Shown: in pieces, positions 38,732 to 45,969 of the stretch | Layout of the letters: each line of letters starts with the position of its first letter | Numbering within the stretch: position 1 is the stretch's first letter | Assembly: GCF_019933235.1 (NCBI RefSeq) | Contig: NZ_CP082945.1 | Location: forward strand, 6,671,501-6,735,500 | Direction: 5' to 3' | DNA: 64,000 bases | Source of the DNA: Streptomyces angustmyceticus | GTDB taxonomy: Bacteria > Actinomycetota > Actinomycetes > Streptomycetales > Streptomycetaceae | Program-made: the position numbers and the translations under genes | The notes under the pieces: model-generated | Seen by the model: only the letters and a program-made list of their open reading frames with translations | What the model was told of the DNA's origin: nothing | The model's database searches: none

Positions 38732-38760
38732 ATGAGCAAAGACTCGATCACATGCGCAAA
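38732..38760. promoter_or_regulatory. Direct repeat upstream of the SorC-type regulator gene
   Basis: ATGAGCAAA (38732-38740) and ATGCGCAAA (38752-38760) are 20 bp apart and differ at one base. Two in-phase repeats just before the gene could be an autoregulatory operator. Inferred from position only. Confidence 0.35.
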
Positions 38761-38773
38761 AGGGGAGAATTTC

Positions 38774-39817
38774 GTGGTAGCCAGCCGCCCACAGTCCGGA
38801 ATGGGCCCTGCCGAGCTGGTGCAGGCCGCGGCCATGGCCCGCCGTTTCTATCTTGAGGGCAAGTCGAAGATCCAGATCGCGGAGGAATTCGGCGTCAGCC
38901 GGTTCAAGGTCGCGCGCGTGCTGGAGACCGCCCTGGAACGTGATCTTGTGCGGATCGAGATCCGGGTGCCCTCCGAGCTGGACGCCGAACGCTCCGACGC
39001 CCTGCGGGCCCGCTACGGCCTGCGGCACGCGGTGGTCGTCGAGTCGCCCGCGGACGCTCCCCCCGCCTTCGGCGGCCAGACCCCGCCCGAGGACGCCGCC
39101 GATCCGGAGAACCTCGGCGAGGTCGCGGCCGATCTGCTCGGCGAACTGGTCACCGAGGGCGATGTGCTCGGACTGGCCTGGGGCCGGTCGACGATTCACA
39201 TGGCGGCCGCGCTGCACCGCCTCCCGCCGTGCACCGTCGTGCAGTTGACCGGGGTGTACGACGCGGGCACCGCCGACCGCGGCTCGGTCGAGGCGGTGCG
39301 CCGTGCGGCCGACGTCTCCGGCGGCGAGGCGCACCCGATCTACGCGCCGATGCTGCTGCCGGACTCGGCGACCGCCGAGGCGCTGCGCCGCCAGACCGGC
39401 ATCGCCCGCGCGTTCGACTACTTCGACAAGGTCACCGTCGCCTGCGTCTCCATCGGCTCCTGGGAGCCCGGCGTCTCGACGGTCTACGACATGCTGTCGG
39501 AGCAGGAGCGGGAGCACTACGCCTCGCTGGGCGCGGCCGCCGAGATGTCGGCGCACCTCTTCGACACCCAGGGCCGCCGGATCGGCCGGGACCTCGGCGA
39601 GCGCTGCATCACCGTCGAGGCGGACCGGCTCCGCCGGATCCCCGAGGTCGTCGCCATCGCCGGCGGCCGGCGCAAGGCCGACGCGATCGGCGCCGTGCTG
39701 CGCTCCGGGCTGGTGACGAGCCTGGTCACCGACACCGCCGCGGCCGACCACCTGCTGCTGGAGACCGGCCCGGGTCCGCGCCCCGCACTGGACCGGGCGG
39801 ACCCTGACGGGGCGTGA
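38774..39817 (+). CDS. SorC/DeoR-type sugar-binding transcriptional regulator
   Basis: A 347-aa regulator with an N-terminal helix-turn-helix (KSKIQIAEEFGVSRFKVARVLETA, about 25-55) and a C-terminal SorC effector domain of the phosphosugar-isomerase fold (VLGLAWGRSTIHM, VQLTGVYDAG, SIGSWEPGVST, VVAIAGGRRKADAIGAVLR). The family responds to phosphorylated sugars. Lying beside rpe, it may sense a pentose- or triose-phosphate, but that is a guess. The GTG at 38774 was chosen because GGGGAG is 6 nt upstream. Confidence 0.88.
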   Translation: MVASRPQSGMGPAELVQAAAMARRFYLEGKSKIQIAEEFGVSRFKVARVLETALERDLVRIEIRVPSELDAERSDALRARYGLRHAVVVESPADAPPAFGGQTPPEDAADPENLGEVAADLLGELVTEGDVLGLAWGRSTIHMAAALHRLPPCTVVQLTGVYDAGTADRGSVEAVRRAADVSGGEAHPIYAPMLLPDSATAEALRRQTGIARAFDYFDKVTVACVSIGSWEPGVSTVYDMLSEQEREHYASLGAAAEMSAHLFDTQGRRIGRDLGERCITVEADRLRRIPEVVAIAGGRRKADAIGAVLRSGLVTSLVTDTAAADHLLLETGPGPRPALDRADPDGA

Positions 39818-39923
39818 CCCCCGCCGGCCGCGACCCCGCGCGGCCGCCGCGCGCACCCGCCGAGCCGCCTCGTCCCGGCCACCCCTGGCGCGGTACCGAC
39901 GAGCAGCCCGCGCGGCCCTGTGA

Positions 39924-39929
39924 CAGCAT
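39924..39929 (+). promoter_or_regulatory. Possible -10 element of a leaderless promoter (ribonuclease gene)
   Basis: CAGCAT ends 6 nt before the ATG at 39936, the same geometry as at rpe and guaB1. Weak hexamer, so tentative. Confidence 0.3.
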
Positions 39930-39935
39930 CGGCGC

Positions 39936-40403
39936 ATGGTGATCCGCTCCGCCCCGCGCCGTGCTGCCGCCGTCCTCGGCGCGCTGCTCGCCGGGCTGCT
40001 CCTCGTGCTGGCCGGGTGTGCCACAGGCGGTGGCGCGGGCGGGAGTTCGTCCGCCGCGCCGCGGTCCGGTGCCACGGCCGTCGCCGGTGCCCCGAGCCGC
40101 TCCGGCGTGCCGGACTGGGCGCGCGGCATGCCGGCCGTCCCGGCCGGCGCGCTGCCCCCGCAGGCGCGGCACACCCTCCGGCTGATCGACGCCGGCGGTC
40201 CCTTCCCGTACCCGCAGGACGGGACCGTCTTCGCCAACCGTGAGCGGCTGCTGCCCCGTCAGCCGCGTGGTCACTACCACGAGTACACGGTGCCCACGCC
40301 CGGTTCGCCGGACCGCGGGGCCCGCCGGCTCGTCACCGGCCGGAGCCATGAGACGTACTACACCGACGACCACTACCGGACCTTCAAGGCGGTGCTCCGA
40401 TGA
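39936..40403 (+). CDS. Secreted guanyl-preferring ribonuclease (RNase Sa/N1/T1 family)
   Basis: Extracytoplasmic endoribonuclease cleaving after G. The 155-aa precursor has a basic start, a hydrophobic signal segment (about 11-27) and a lipobox LAGC with Cys28, so it may be lipid-anchored. After a Ser/Ala/Gly linker, the mature domain (about 60-155) keeps the RNase Sa active site: Glu116 in HEYTV, Arg127, Arg131 in RRLVTG and His146 in DHYRTF. Its stop overlaps the ATG of a barstar-family gene, its likely inhibitor. Confidence 0.9.
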   Translation: MVIRSAPRRAAAVLGALLAGLLLVLAGCATGGGAGGSSSAAPRSGATAVAGAPSRSGVPDWARGMPAVPAGALPPQARHTLRLIDAGGPFPYPQDGTVFANRERLLPRQPRGHYHEYTVPTPGSPDRGARRLVTGRSHETYYTDDHYRTFKAVLR

Positions 40404-40843
40404 CGGGTTCAGTGCCCCGGCCGCTCGCGGCGGTGCTCGACGGCAGTACGCCCGCGGGGGTGCTGCCCTGGCCCGCGGAACGCTCGGTGGCCCAGGCGCT
40501 GGCCGCCGCGCGGGACGCCGGCTGGACCGGCGCGTCCCTGGATCTGGAGGGGGTCGCGGACAAGGCCGCCTTCATGGACCGGTGCGCCCGCGCCCTGCGG
40601 CTGCCGGACTGGTTCGGCCGCAACTGGGACGCGCTCGCCGACTGCCTGACCGATCTGTCCTGGTGCCCGGCCGGCCGCGGCCGGCTGCTCGTGGTGACGG
40701 GCTGGCAGGGCTACGCGGCCGCGGCGCCGGACGAGTGGAGCGTCGTCGAGGGCGTACTGGCCGACGCGGTGGGCTACTGGCGCGACACGGACACCGGCCT
40801 GGCCGTGATCATGGCCAGGGGGCGGGACCGGCAGGGCGTCTAG
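40400..40843 (+). CDS. Barstar-family ribonuclease inhibitor
   Basis: A 147-aa cytoplasmic protein predicted to bind and block the ribonuclease encoded immediately upstream. The barstar signature is seen at WFGRNWDALADCLTDLSW, which carries the Asp and Trp residues that plug the enzyme's guanine site, and the preceding DLEGVADKAAFMDRCARAL. The ATG overlaps the RNase stop (ATGA), ensuring coupled synthesis. It would protect the cell against enzyme that is not yet exported. Confidence 0.88.
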   Translation: MTGSVPRPLAAVLDGSTPAGVLPWPAERSVAQALAAARDAGWTGASLDLEGVADKAAFMDRCARALRLPDWFGRNWDALADCLTDLSWCPAGRGRLLVVTGWQGYAAAAPDEWSVVEGVLADAVGYWRDTDTGLAVIMARGRDRQGV

Positions 40844-40901
40844 GGCCCGACCCGGCGGCGGTGCACCGGGCCTGACCGGCGGCGATGCGGCGCGGCCCCG
40901 T

Positions 40902-40942
40902 CGGGGCGGCCCGAGACCCCCGTCCCGGGACGGCCCGCCCCG
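40902..40942 (+). terminator. Possible terminator after the barstar gene
   Basis: Imperfect GC-rich inverted repeat beginning CGGGGCGG and ending CCGCCCCG, 59 nt after the barstar stop. No T-run. Confidence 0.4.
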
Positions 40943-41022
40943 CCGCCGAGGCAGGTTTGGCGGATCGCACACACGGCCGGGGGGATGGCTCGGATTATCA
41001 CATGAGCCCTGGTCAGGGCCCG

Positions 41023-41028
41023 TATCCT
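41023..41028 (+). promoter_or_regulatory. -10 element of a leaderless promoter (guaB1)
   Basis: TATCCT, a good hexamer, ends 6 nt before the ATG of guaB1. Confidence 0.55.
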
Positions 41029-41034
41029 GGCCGT

Positions 41035-42498
41035 ATGCGATTCCTCAATCCGAAGAACGGCGCGCTCGAAGAGAGTTCTTCGGTGCCCTACGACCTGACC
41101 TACGACGATGTGTTCATGGTCCCCGGCCGTTCCGCCGTGGGCTCCCGCCAGGGAGTGGACCTCTCCTCCCACGACGGGACCGGTACCACCATCCCGCTCG
41201 TGGTCGCCAACATGACGGCGATCGCCGGCCGCCGGATGGCCGAGACCGTCGCCCGTCGTGGTGGCCTGGTCGTCATTCCGCAGGACATCCCGCTCGACGT
41301 CGTCACCGACGTCGTCACCTGGATCAAGCGCCGCCACCTGGTCCTGGACACCCCGATCGTGCTGTCCCCGGTCGCGACCGTCGCCGACGCCCTGGCCCTG
41401 CTGCCCAAGCGGGCGCACGGCGCGGGCATCGTCGTCGAGGGCGGCCGCCCGGTCGGCGTGGTCACCGAGCACGACCTGGCCGGTGTGGACCGCTTCACCC
41501 AGGTGGCCGAGGTCATGTCCAGGGACCTGCTGGTCCTGGACGCGGACATCGACCCGCGCGAAGCCTTCAACCGCCTCGACGCCGCCAACCGCAAGCTCGC
41601 GCCCGCGGTCGACGCGGACGGCATGCTGGTCGGCATCCTCACCCGCAAGGGCGCGCTCCGCGCCACCCTGTACACCCCCGCCACGGACGCCGACGGCAAG
41701 CTGCGGATCGCGGCCGCCGTCGGTATCAACGGCGATGTGGCCGGGCGGGCCAAGGCGCTGCTGGAGGCCGGCGTGGACACGCTCGTCGTGGACACCGCGC
41801 ACGGCCACCAGGAGTCGATGATCAACGCGATCAGGGCGGTCCGCGGGCTGGACCCGCAGGTCCCGATCGTGGCCGGCAACGTCGTCGCCGCCGAGGGTGT
41901 CCGGGACCTGATCGAGGCCGGCGCGGACATCATCAAGGTCGGCGTCGGACCGGGCGCGATGTGCACCACCCGGATGATGACCGGCGTGGGCCGGCCGCAG
42001 TTCTCCGCGGTCCTGGAGTGCGCCGCCGAGGCGAAGAAGTTCGGCAAGCACGTCTGGGCCGACGGCGGGGTGCGCCACCCCCGCGACGTCGCGATGGCGC
42101 TGGCCGCCGGCGCCTCCAACGTCATGATCGGCTCCTGGTTCGCCGGCACCCTGGAGTCGCCCGGTGACCTCCAGCACACCGCCGACGGCCGGCCGTACAA
42201 GGAGAGCTTCGGCATGGCCTCCGCGCGTGCGGTGCGCAACCGGACGAGCGACGAGTCGGCCTACGACCGGGCCCGCAAGGGTCTCTTCGAGGAGGGCATC
42301 TCCACCTCGCGGATGTTCGTCGACCAGGCGCGGCCGGGCGTCGAGGACCTGATCGACACGATCATCGCGGGTGTCCGCAGCTCCTGCACCTACGCGGGCG
42401 CCGGCTCCCTGGCGGAGTTCGCCGACAAGGCCGTGGTCGGGGTGCAGAGCGCCGCCGGCTACGCCGAGGGCAAGCCGCTGCACGACAGCTGGAACTGA
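41035..42498 (+). CDS. guaB1: GuaB1-family IMPDH-related protein, probably a GMP reductase
   Basis: An IMPDH/GMPR-family barrel with an inserted CBS pair. The 487-aa protein has two CBS motifs at about 105-220, barrel motifs VDTAHGHQ and VAGNVV, and the catalytic Cys310 loop GPGAMCTTR. Though often annotated as IMP dehydrogenase, the mycobacterial GuaB1 orthologue has been characterised as a GMP reductase, converting GMP to IMP; I infer the same here. The housekeeping guaB is not in this window. Confidence 0.85.
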   Translation: MRFLNPKNGALEESSSVPYDLTYDDVFMVPGRSAVGSRQGVDLSSHDGTGTTIPLVVANMTAIAGRRMAETVARRGGLVVIPQDIPLDVVTDVVTWIKRRHLVLDTPIVLSPVATVADALALLPKRAHGAGIVVEGGRPVGVVTEHDLAGVDRFTQVAEVMSRDLLVLDADIDPREAFNRLDAANRKLAPAVDADGMLVGILTRKGALRATLYTPATDADGKLRIAAAVGINGDVAGRAKALLEAGVDTLVVDTAHGHQESMINAIRAVRGLDPQVPIVAGNVVAAEGVRDLIEAGADIIKVGVGPGAMCTTRMMTGVGRPQFSAVLECAAEAKKFGKHVWADGGVRHPRDVAMALAAGASNVMIGSWFAGTLESPGDLQHTADGRPYKESFGMASARAVRNRTSDESAYDRARKGLFEEGISTSRMFVDQARPGVEDLIDTIIAGVRSSCTYAGAGSLAEFADKAVVGVQSAAGYAEGKPLHDSWN

Positions 42499-42539
42499 CC
42501 CGCCACGGGGCGTGACGCCCCGCCCGGGACCGCAGCTCA

Positions 42540-42571
42540 CCGGCCCCGCACCCCCTCGGGTGCGGGGCCGG
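42540..42571 (+). terminator. guaB1 terminator
   Basis: Perfect 14-bp inverted repeat CCGGCCCCGCACCC / GGGTGCGGGGCCGG with a 4-nt loop, 42 nt after guaB1. Confidence 0.8.
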
Positions 42572-42639
42572 CCGCGTTTCCGGAACCCGGGCCCCCGGTC
42601 CGTCCCACGCCGTCGGAACACGTACGATCGGACCTTGGC

Positions 42640-42700
42640 GCGCAACGAACGGCCGCCCACCGCGCCGGTGCGCAATGATCCTTCGCTGTTGCGCAAGGAA
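42640..42700 (+). promoter_or_regulatory. Triple GCGCAA operator array, permease promoter
   Basis: Boxes GCGCAACGAA (42640), GCGCAATGAT (42670) and GCGCAAGGAA (42691), spaced 30 and 21 bp, in the same orientation. The third is part of the palindrome TTGCGCAA. The array recurs before the amidase gene. Probably bound by the AsnC/Lrp protein encoded between them. The rest of the 380-bp gap holds only the guaB1 terminator and the promoter. Confidence 0.7.
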
Positions 42701-42706
42701 GCTGCA

Positions 42707-42739
42707 TTACGGCAGGTCAGCGGCGGGCCGTAAGGTCAA
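42707..42739 (+). promoter_or_regulatory. Permease promoter with conserved -10 block
   Basis: -35 TTACGG (42707-42712), 18-nt spacer, -10 TAAGGT (42731-42736). The surrounding block GGCGGGCCGTAAGGTCAA is nearly identical to that before the amidase gene, and begins its CCGTA core exactly 37 bp after the third GCGCAA box in both. Confidence 0.6.
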
Positions 42740-42878
42740 GCGCTGTACGTGGAGTGACGGAGTCCGTCTGCTCGGCGGTCTCCTGCTGCGGGGTGCTCCG
42801 GCATGCCCGTGTTCCGACCGCTGCCGGTCGCCGTCCTCCGTACGCCATCCGATCGGCAGCGATGAAGGAGCCACCCCA

Positions 42879-44351
42879 GTGTTGGAGTACGGCGCATCCC
42901 CACCCGCAGGGGACAGCGACCCCCGACCGCCCTCCCCCGGAGGGCTCGGCACCCGGTTGATGCGGCGCAAGCCCGTCGAGCGGCTGGTCGCCGAGGGCGG
43001 CAAGGGCGAGGGGGGCACGCTCCGCCGCTCGATGGGACTGTGGCAGCTGACCATGATCAGCATCGGTGCCACGCTCGGCACCGGCATCTTCGTGGTCCTC
43101 GGTGAGGCCGTGCCGGACGCCGGTCCCGCGGTCATCATCTCCTTCGTCATCGCGGGCGTCACCGCCCTGTTCTCCGCGCTGTCCTACGCGGAGCTGGCCG
43201 GCACCATCCCGGTCTCCGGATCGTCGTACTCCTACGCGTACGCCACCCTCGGCGAGCTGGTCGCCTGGGTCTGCGGCTGGTGCCTGATCCTGGAGTACGG
43301 CGTCTCGGTCGCCGCCGTCGCCGTCGGCTGGGGCCAGTACCTCAACGAACTGCTCGACGGCACGCTCGGCATCACCATCCCGGACGCGCTGTCCCAGCCG
43401 CCCGGTGACGGTGGCGTCTTCAACCTGCCGGCCCTGCTGGTCGTGCTGCTGGCGATGGTCTTCCTGCTCGGCGGGGCCAAGGAGAGCGCCCGCGCCAACA
43501 CGATCATGGTCGTCGTCAAGATCATCGCCCTGCTGCTGTTCTGTGGTGTGGCCGTGCAGGGCGTGCGCTCCGGCAACTACGCGAACTTCATGCCGATGGG
43601 CATGGCGGGCGTCAGCGCCGCCGGCGCCACCCTGTTCTTCTCGTACATCGGATTCGACGCCGCCTCCACCGCGGGCGAGGAGGCCAAGAACCCGCAGCGC
43701 GACATGCCGCGCGCGATCATGCTCTCGCTGGTGATCGTCACCGCGCTGTACTGCCTGGTCGCGGCCATCGCCGTGGGCGCGATGCCCTGGCAGAAGTTCG
43801 AGGGCTCGGAGGCCGCGCTCGCCGGGATCATGAAGAGCGTCAGCGGCCAGAGCTTCTGGGCCGTGCTGCTCGCCTTCGGCGCGGTCATCGCCATCGCCAG
43901 CGTCGTGCTGACCGTGCTCTACGGCCAGACCCGCATCCTCTTCGCGATGTCCCGGGACGGGCTGGTGCCCAAGGTGTTCGCCAAGGTGCACCCGAAGAGC
44001 GGTGCGCCCCGCGCCAACACCGTGATCGTCTCGCTGTTCTGCGGGATCCTCGCCGCCGCGGTGCCGCTCGGCCAGCTGGCCGACGCCACCAGCATCGGCA
44101 CGCTGTTCGCCTTCGCACTGGTCAACATCGCCGTGATCGTGCTGCGCCGCACCCGGCCCGATATGCCGCGCAGCTTCCGCACCCCGCTCTCGCCGCTCTT
44201 CCCGGCGATCGGCTTCCTGCTGTGCCTCTACATGATGGGCAGCCTCGGCGCCGTGACCTGGGTGGTCTTCGGTGTCTGGATGGTCGTGGGCCTTGTGGTC
44301 TACTTCGGTTACGGCTTGCGCCGCTCCCGATTGGCCACCGCAGAGAAGTGA
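42879..44351 (+). CDS. APC-superfamily amino-acid permease (CAT-like)
   Basis: A 490-aa integral membrane transporter with about 12 predicted helices. After a 50-residue cytoplasmic N-terminus come IGATLGTGIFVVLGE (helix 1 unwound substrate site), SYAELAGTIPVSGSSYSYAY, and FFSYIGFDAASTAGEEAKNPQRDMPRAI (helix 6 and following loop). These match the cationic amino-acid transporter (YfnA/CAT) branch. The GTG has AAGGAG 8 nt upstream. With a lysine-monooxygenase-type gene sharing its operator, lysine import is the simplest guess. Confidence 0.88.
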   Translation: MLEYGASPPAGDSDPRPPSPGGLGTRLMRRKPVERLVAEGGKGEGGTLRRSMGLWQLTMISIGATLGTGIFVVLGEAVPDAGPAVIISFVIAGVTALFSALSYAELAGTIPVSGSSYSYAYATLGELVAWVCGWCLILEYGVSVAAVAVGWGQYLNELLDGTLGITIPDALSQPPGDGGVFNLPALLVVLLAMVFLLGGAKESARANTIMVVVKIIALLLFCGVAVQGVRSGNYANFMPMGMAGVSAAGATLFFSYIGFDAASTAGEEAKNPQRDMPRAIMLSLVIVTALYCLVAAIAVGAMPWQKFEGSEAALAGIMKSVSGQSFWAVLLAFGAVIAIASVVLTVLYGQTRILFAMSRDGLVPKVFAKVHPKSGAPRANTVIVSLFCGILAAAVPLGQLADATSIGTLFAFALVNIAVIVLRRTRPDMPRSFRTPLSPLFPAIGFLLCLYMMGSLGAVTWVVFGVWMVVGLVVYFGYGLRRSRLATAEK

Positions 44352-44361
44352 TCCACCCGCA

Positions 44362-44817
44362 GTGCGACTGAACGATCTCGACGAACGCATCGTCCACGCC
44401 CTCGCCGAGGACGCCCGCCGCAGCTATGCCGACATCGGCCAGGAGGTCGGGCTCTCCGCGCCGGCCGTCAAGCGCCGGGTGGACCGGCTGCGGGCCGACG
44501 GCGCGATCACCGGTTTCACGGTCCGCGTCGACCCGGCCGCGCTCGGCTGGGAGACCGAGGGCTTCATCGAGATCTACTGCCGCCGCAACACCTCGCCCGA
44601 GGCGATCCACCGCGGCCTGTCGCGCTACCCGGAAGTGGCGTCCGCCTCCACCGTCACCGGTGAGGCGGACGCCGTCGTCCAGGTCTTCGCCTCCGACATG
44701 CGGCACTTCGAGCGGGTCCTGGAGCGGATCGCGGGCGAACCGTTCGTGGAGCGGACCAAGTCCGTCCTGGTGCTCTCCCCGCTGCTGCGGCGGTTCAGCT
44801 CGGGGGCGCCGGGCTAG
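44362..44817 (+). CDS. AsnC/Lrp-family transcriptional regulator
   Basis: A 151-aa ligand-responsive regulator. The N-terminal helix-turn-helix (DERIVHALAEDARRSYADIGQEVGLSAPAVKRRVDRL-type, about 4-50) is followed by a RAM effector domain (about 70-145). The GTG lies 10 nt after the permease stop, so it is co-transcribed with the permease. It is the best candidate for binding the GCGCAA arrays on both sides. Ligand probably lysine or a related amino acid (inference). Confidence 0.92.
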   Translation: MRLNDLDERIVHALAEDARRSYADIGQEVGLSAPAVKRRVDRLRADGAITGFTVRVDPAALGWETEGFIEIYCRRNTSPEAIHRGLSRYPEVASASTVTGEADAVVQVFASDMRHFERVLERIAGEPFVERTKSVLVLSPLLRRFSSGAPG

Positions 44818-44928
44818 CCAGGGGGTGCCGCGGCCCCGGTGACCATCATGGCCACGGCCGCGCCGGCCCCCCGCGAAGGGCCCCGCGGGCCGGGATCCGC
44901 ACCGATCGGCAGGCCACCCCGGAACAGG

Positions 44929-44991
44929 GCGCAACGAATCACCGCACAGTCGTGTGAACGCGCAATGAATCGTCCATCGGCGCGCAATGGT
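44929..44991 (+). promoter_or_regulatory. Triple GCGCAA operator array, amidase-oxidase promoter
   Basis: Boxes GCGCAACGAA (44929), GCGCAATGAA (44960) and GCGCAATGGT (44982), spaced 31 and 22 bp. Box 1 is identical to its counterpart at 42640 and box 2 differs at one of ten bases. Confidence 0.7.
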
Positions 44992-44997
44992 GGCGCC

Positions 44998-45030
44998 TTG
45001 TCCGGGATCGTCGGCGGACCGTACCGTCAA
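44998..45030 (+). promoter_or_regulatory. Amidase-oxidase promoter with conserved -10 block
   Basis: -35 TTGTCC (44998-45003), 18-nt spacer, -10 TACCGT (45022-45027) inside GGCGGACCGTACCGTCAA. The geometry matches the permease promoter. Confidence 0.6.
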
Positions 45031-45065
45031 TGCGTCCACCCGCACCGTCCTCGCCGAGGGGTCCC

Positions 45066-45881
45066 ATGACGTCGCTGCACACCGCCCTGCTCCAGAGTTC
45101 GGGCCGGCCCGGCGATGTCGCGCACAACCTGCGGGTCCTCGCCGACGCGGCCCGCGAGGCCGCGGCGACCGGCGCCGGGCTGCTGGCCTGCCCCGAGCTG
45201 TTCCTCACCGGCTACGCCATCGGCGCCGACGTCCACCGGCTCGCCGAGACCGCCGACGGCGCGAGCGCACGGGCCATCGGGAAGATCGCCGCCGAGCACG
45301 GCGTCGCGGTGCTCTACGGCTACCCCGAGCGCGCCGCGCAGGACGAGACCGACAGCACCGCCGTCTACAACTCGGCGCAGCTCATCGGCCCGGACGGCGA
45401 GCGCCTCGCGAACTACCGCAAGACCCACCTCTTCGGCTGCTTCGAGCACGAGTGGTTCACCCCGGGGGAGCGGGCCGTCGTCCAGGCCGACCTGGCCGGG
45501 CTCCGGATCGGCCTGCTGATCTGCTACGACGTGGAGTTCCCGGAGAACGTCCGGGCCCACGCGCTGGCCGGCACCGATCTGCTGCTGGTGCCCACCGCCC
45601 AGATGCACCCCTTCCAGTTCGTCGCCGAATCCGTCGTCCCGGTCCGCGCCTTCGAGAACCAGCTGTACGTCGCGTACATCAACCGGGTCGGCGCGGAGGG
45701 CGAGTTCGAGTTCGTCGGCCTCAGCTGCCTGGCCGGCCCGGACGGTGTCGTCCGCACCCGTGCCGGCCGCGCCGAACAGCTGGTGCGCGCCGAGGTCGAC
45801 CCCGCCTTCCTGAAGCAGTCCCGTGCGGACAACCCCTATCTGCACGACCGCCGGCCGGAGCTGTACGGCCCGCTGACCTGA
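45066..45881 (+). CDS. davA: Nitrilase-superfamily amidase, probable 5-aminovaleramidase
   Basis: A 271-aa carbon-nitrogen hydrolase with the complete triad Glu44 (CPELFLTGY), Lys119 (YRKTHLFG) and Cys153 (LLICYDVEFPE). It is predicted to hydrolyse the amide made by the downstream monooxygenase: 5-aminopentanamide to 5-aminovalerate and ammonia, as DavA does in Pseudomonas. The assignment rests on the pairing with the oxidase; amidase substrate cannot be read from the fold alone. It starts 36 nt after the conserved -10 block; ribosome-site candidate GAGGGG (45056-45061). The ATG is used. Confidence 0.78.
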   Translation: MTSLHTALLQSSGRPGDVAHNLRVLADAAREAAATGAGLLACPELFLTGYAIGADVHRLAETADGASARAIGKIAAEHGVAVLYGYPERAAQDETDSTAVYNSAQLIGPDGERLANYRKTHLFGCFEHEWFTPGERAVVQADLAGLRIGLLICYDVEFPENVRAHALAGTDLLLVPTAQMHPFQFVAESVVPVRAFENQLYVAYINRVGAEGEFEFVGLSCLAGPDGVVRTRAGRAEQLVRAEVDPAFLKQSRADNPYLHDRRPELYGPLT

Positions 45882-45969
45882 ACCCGCCCCTCCCCTCCCC
45901 CCTCGATCCGCCGCAGGCCGGCCCGCGCCGGCCTGTCCGCTGTGCCCTGTCTGCAAGGAGTCCGCCCCC

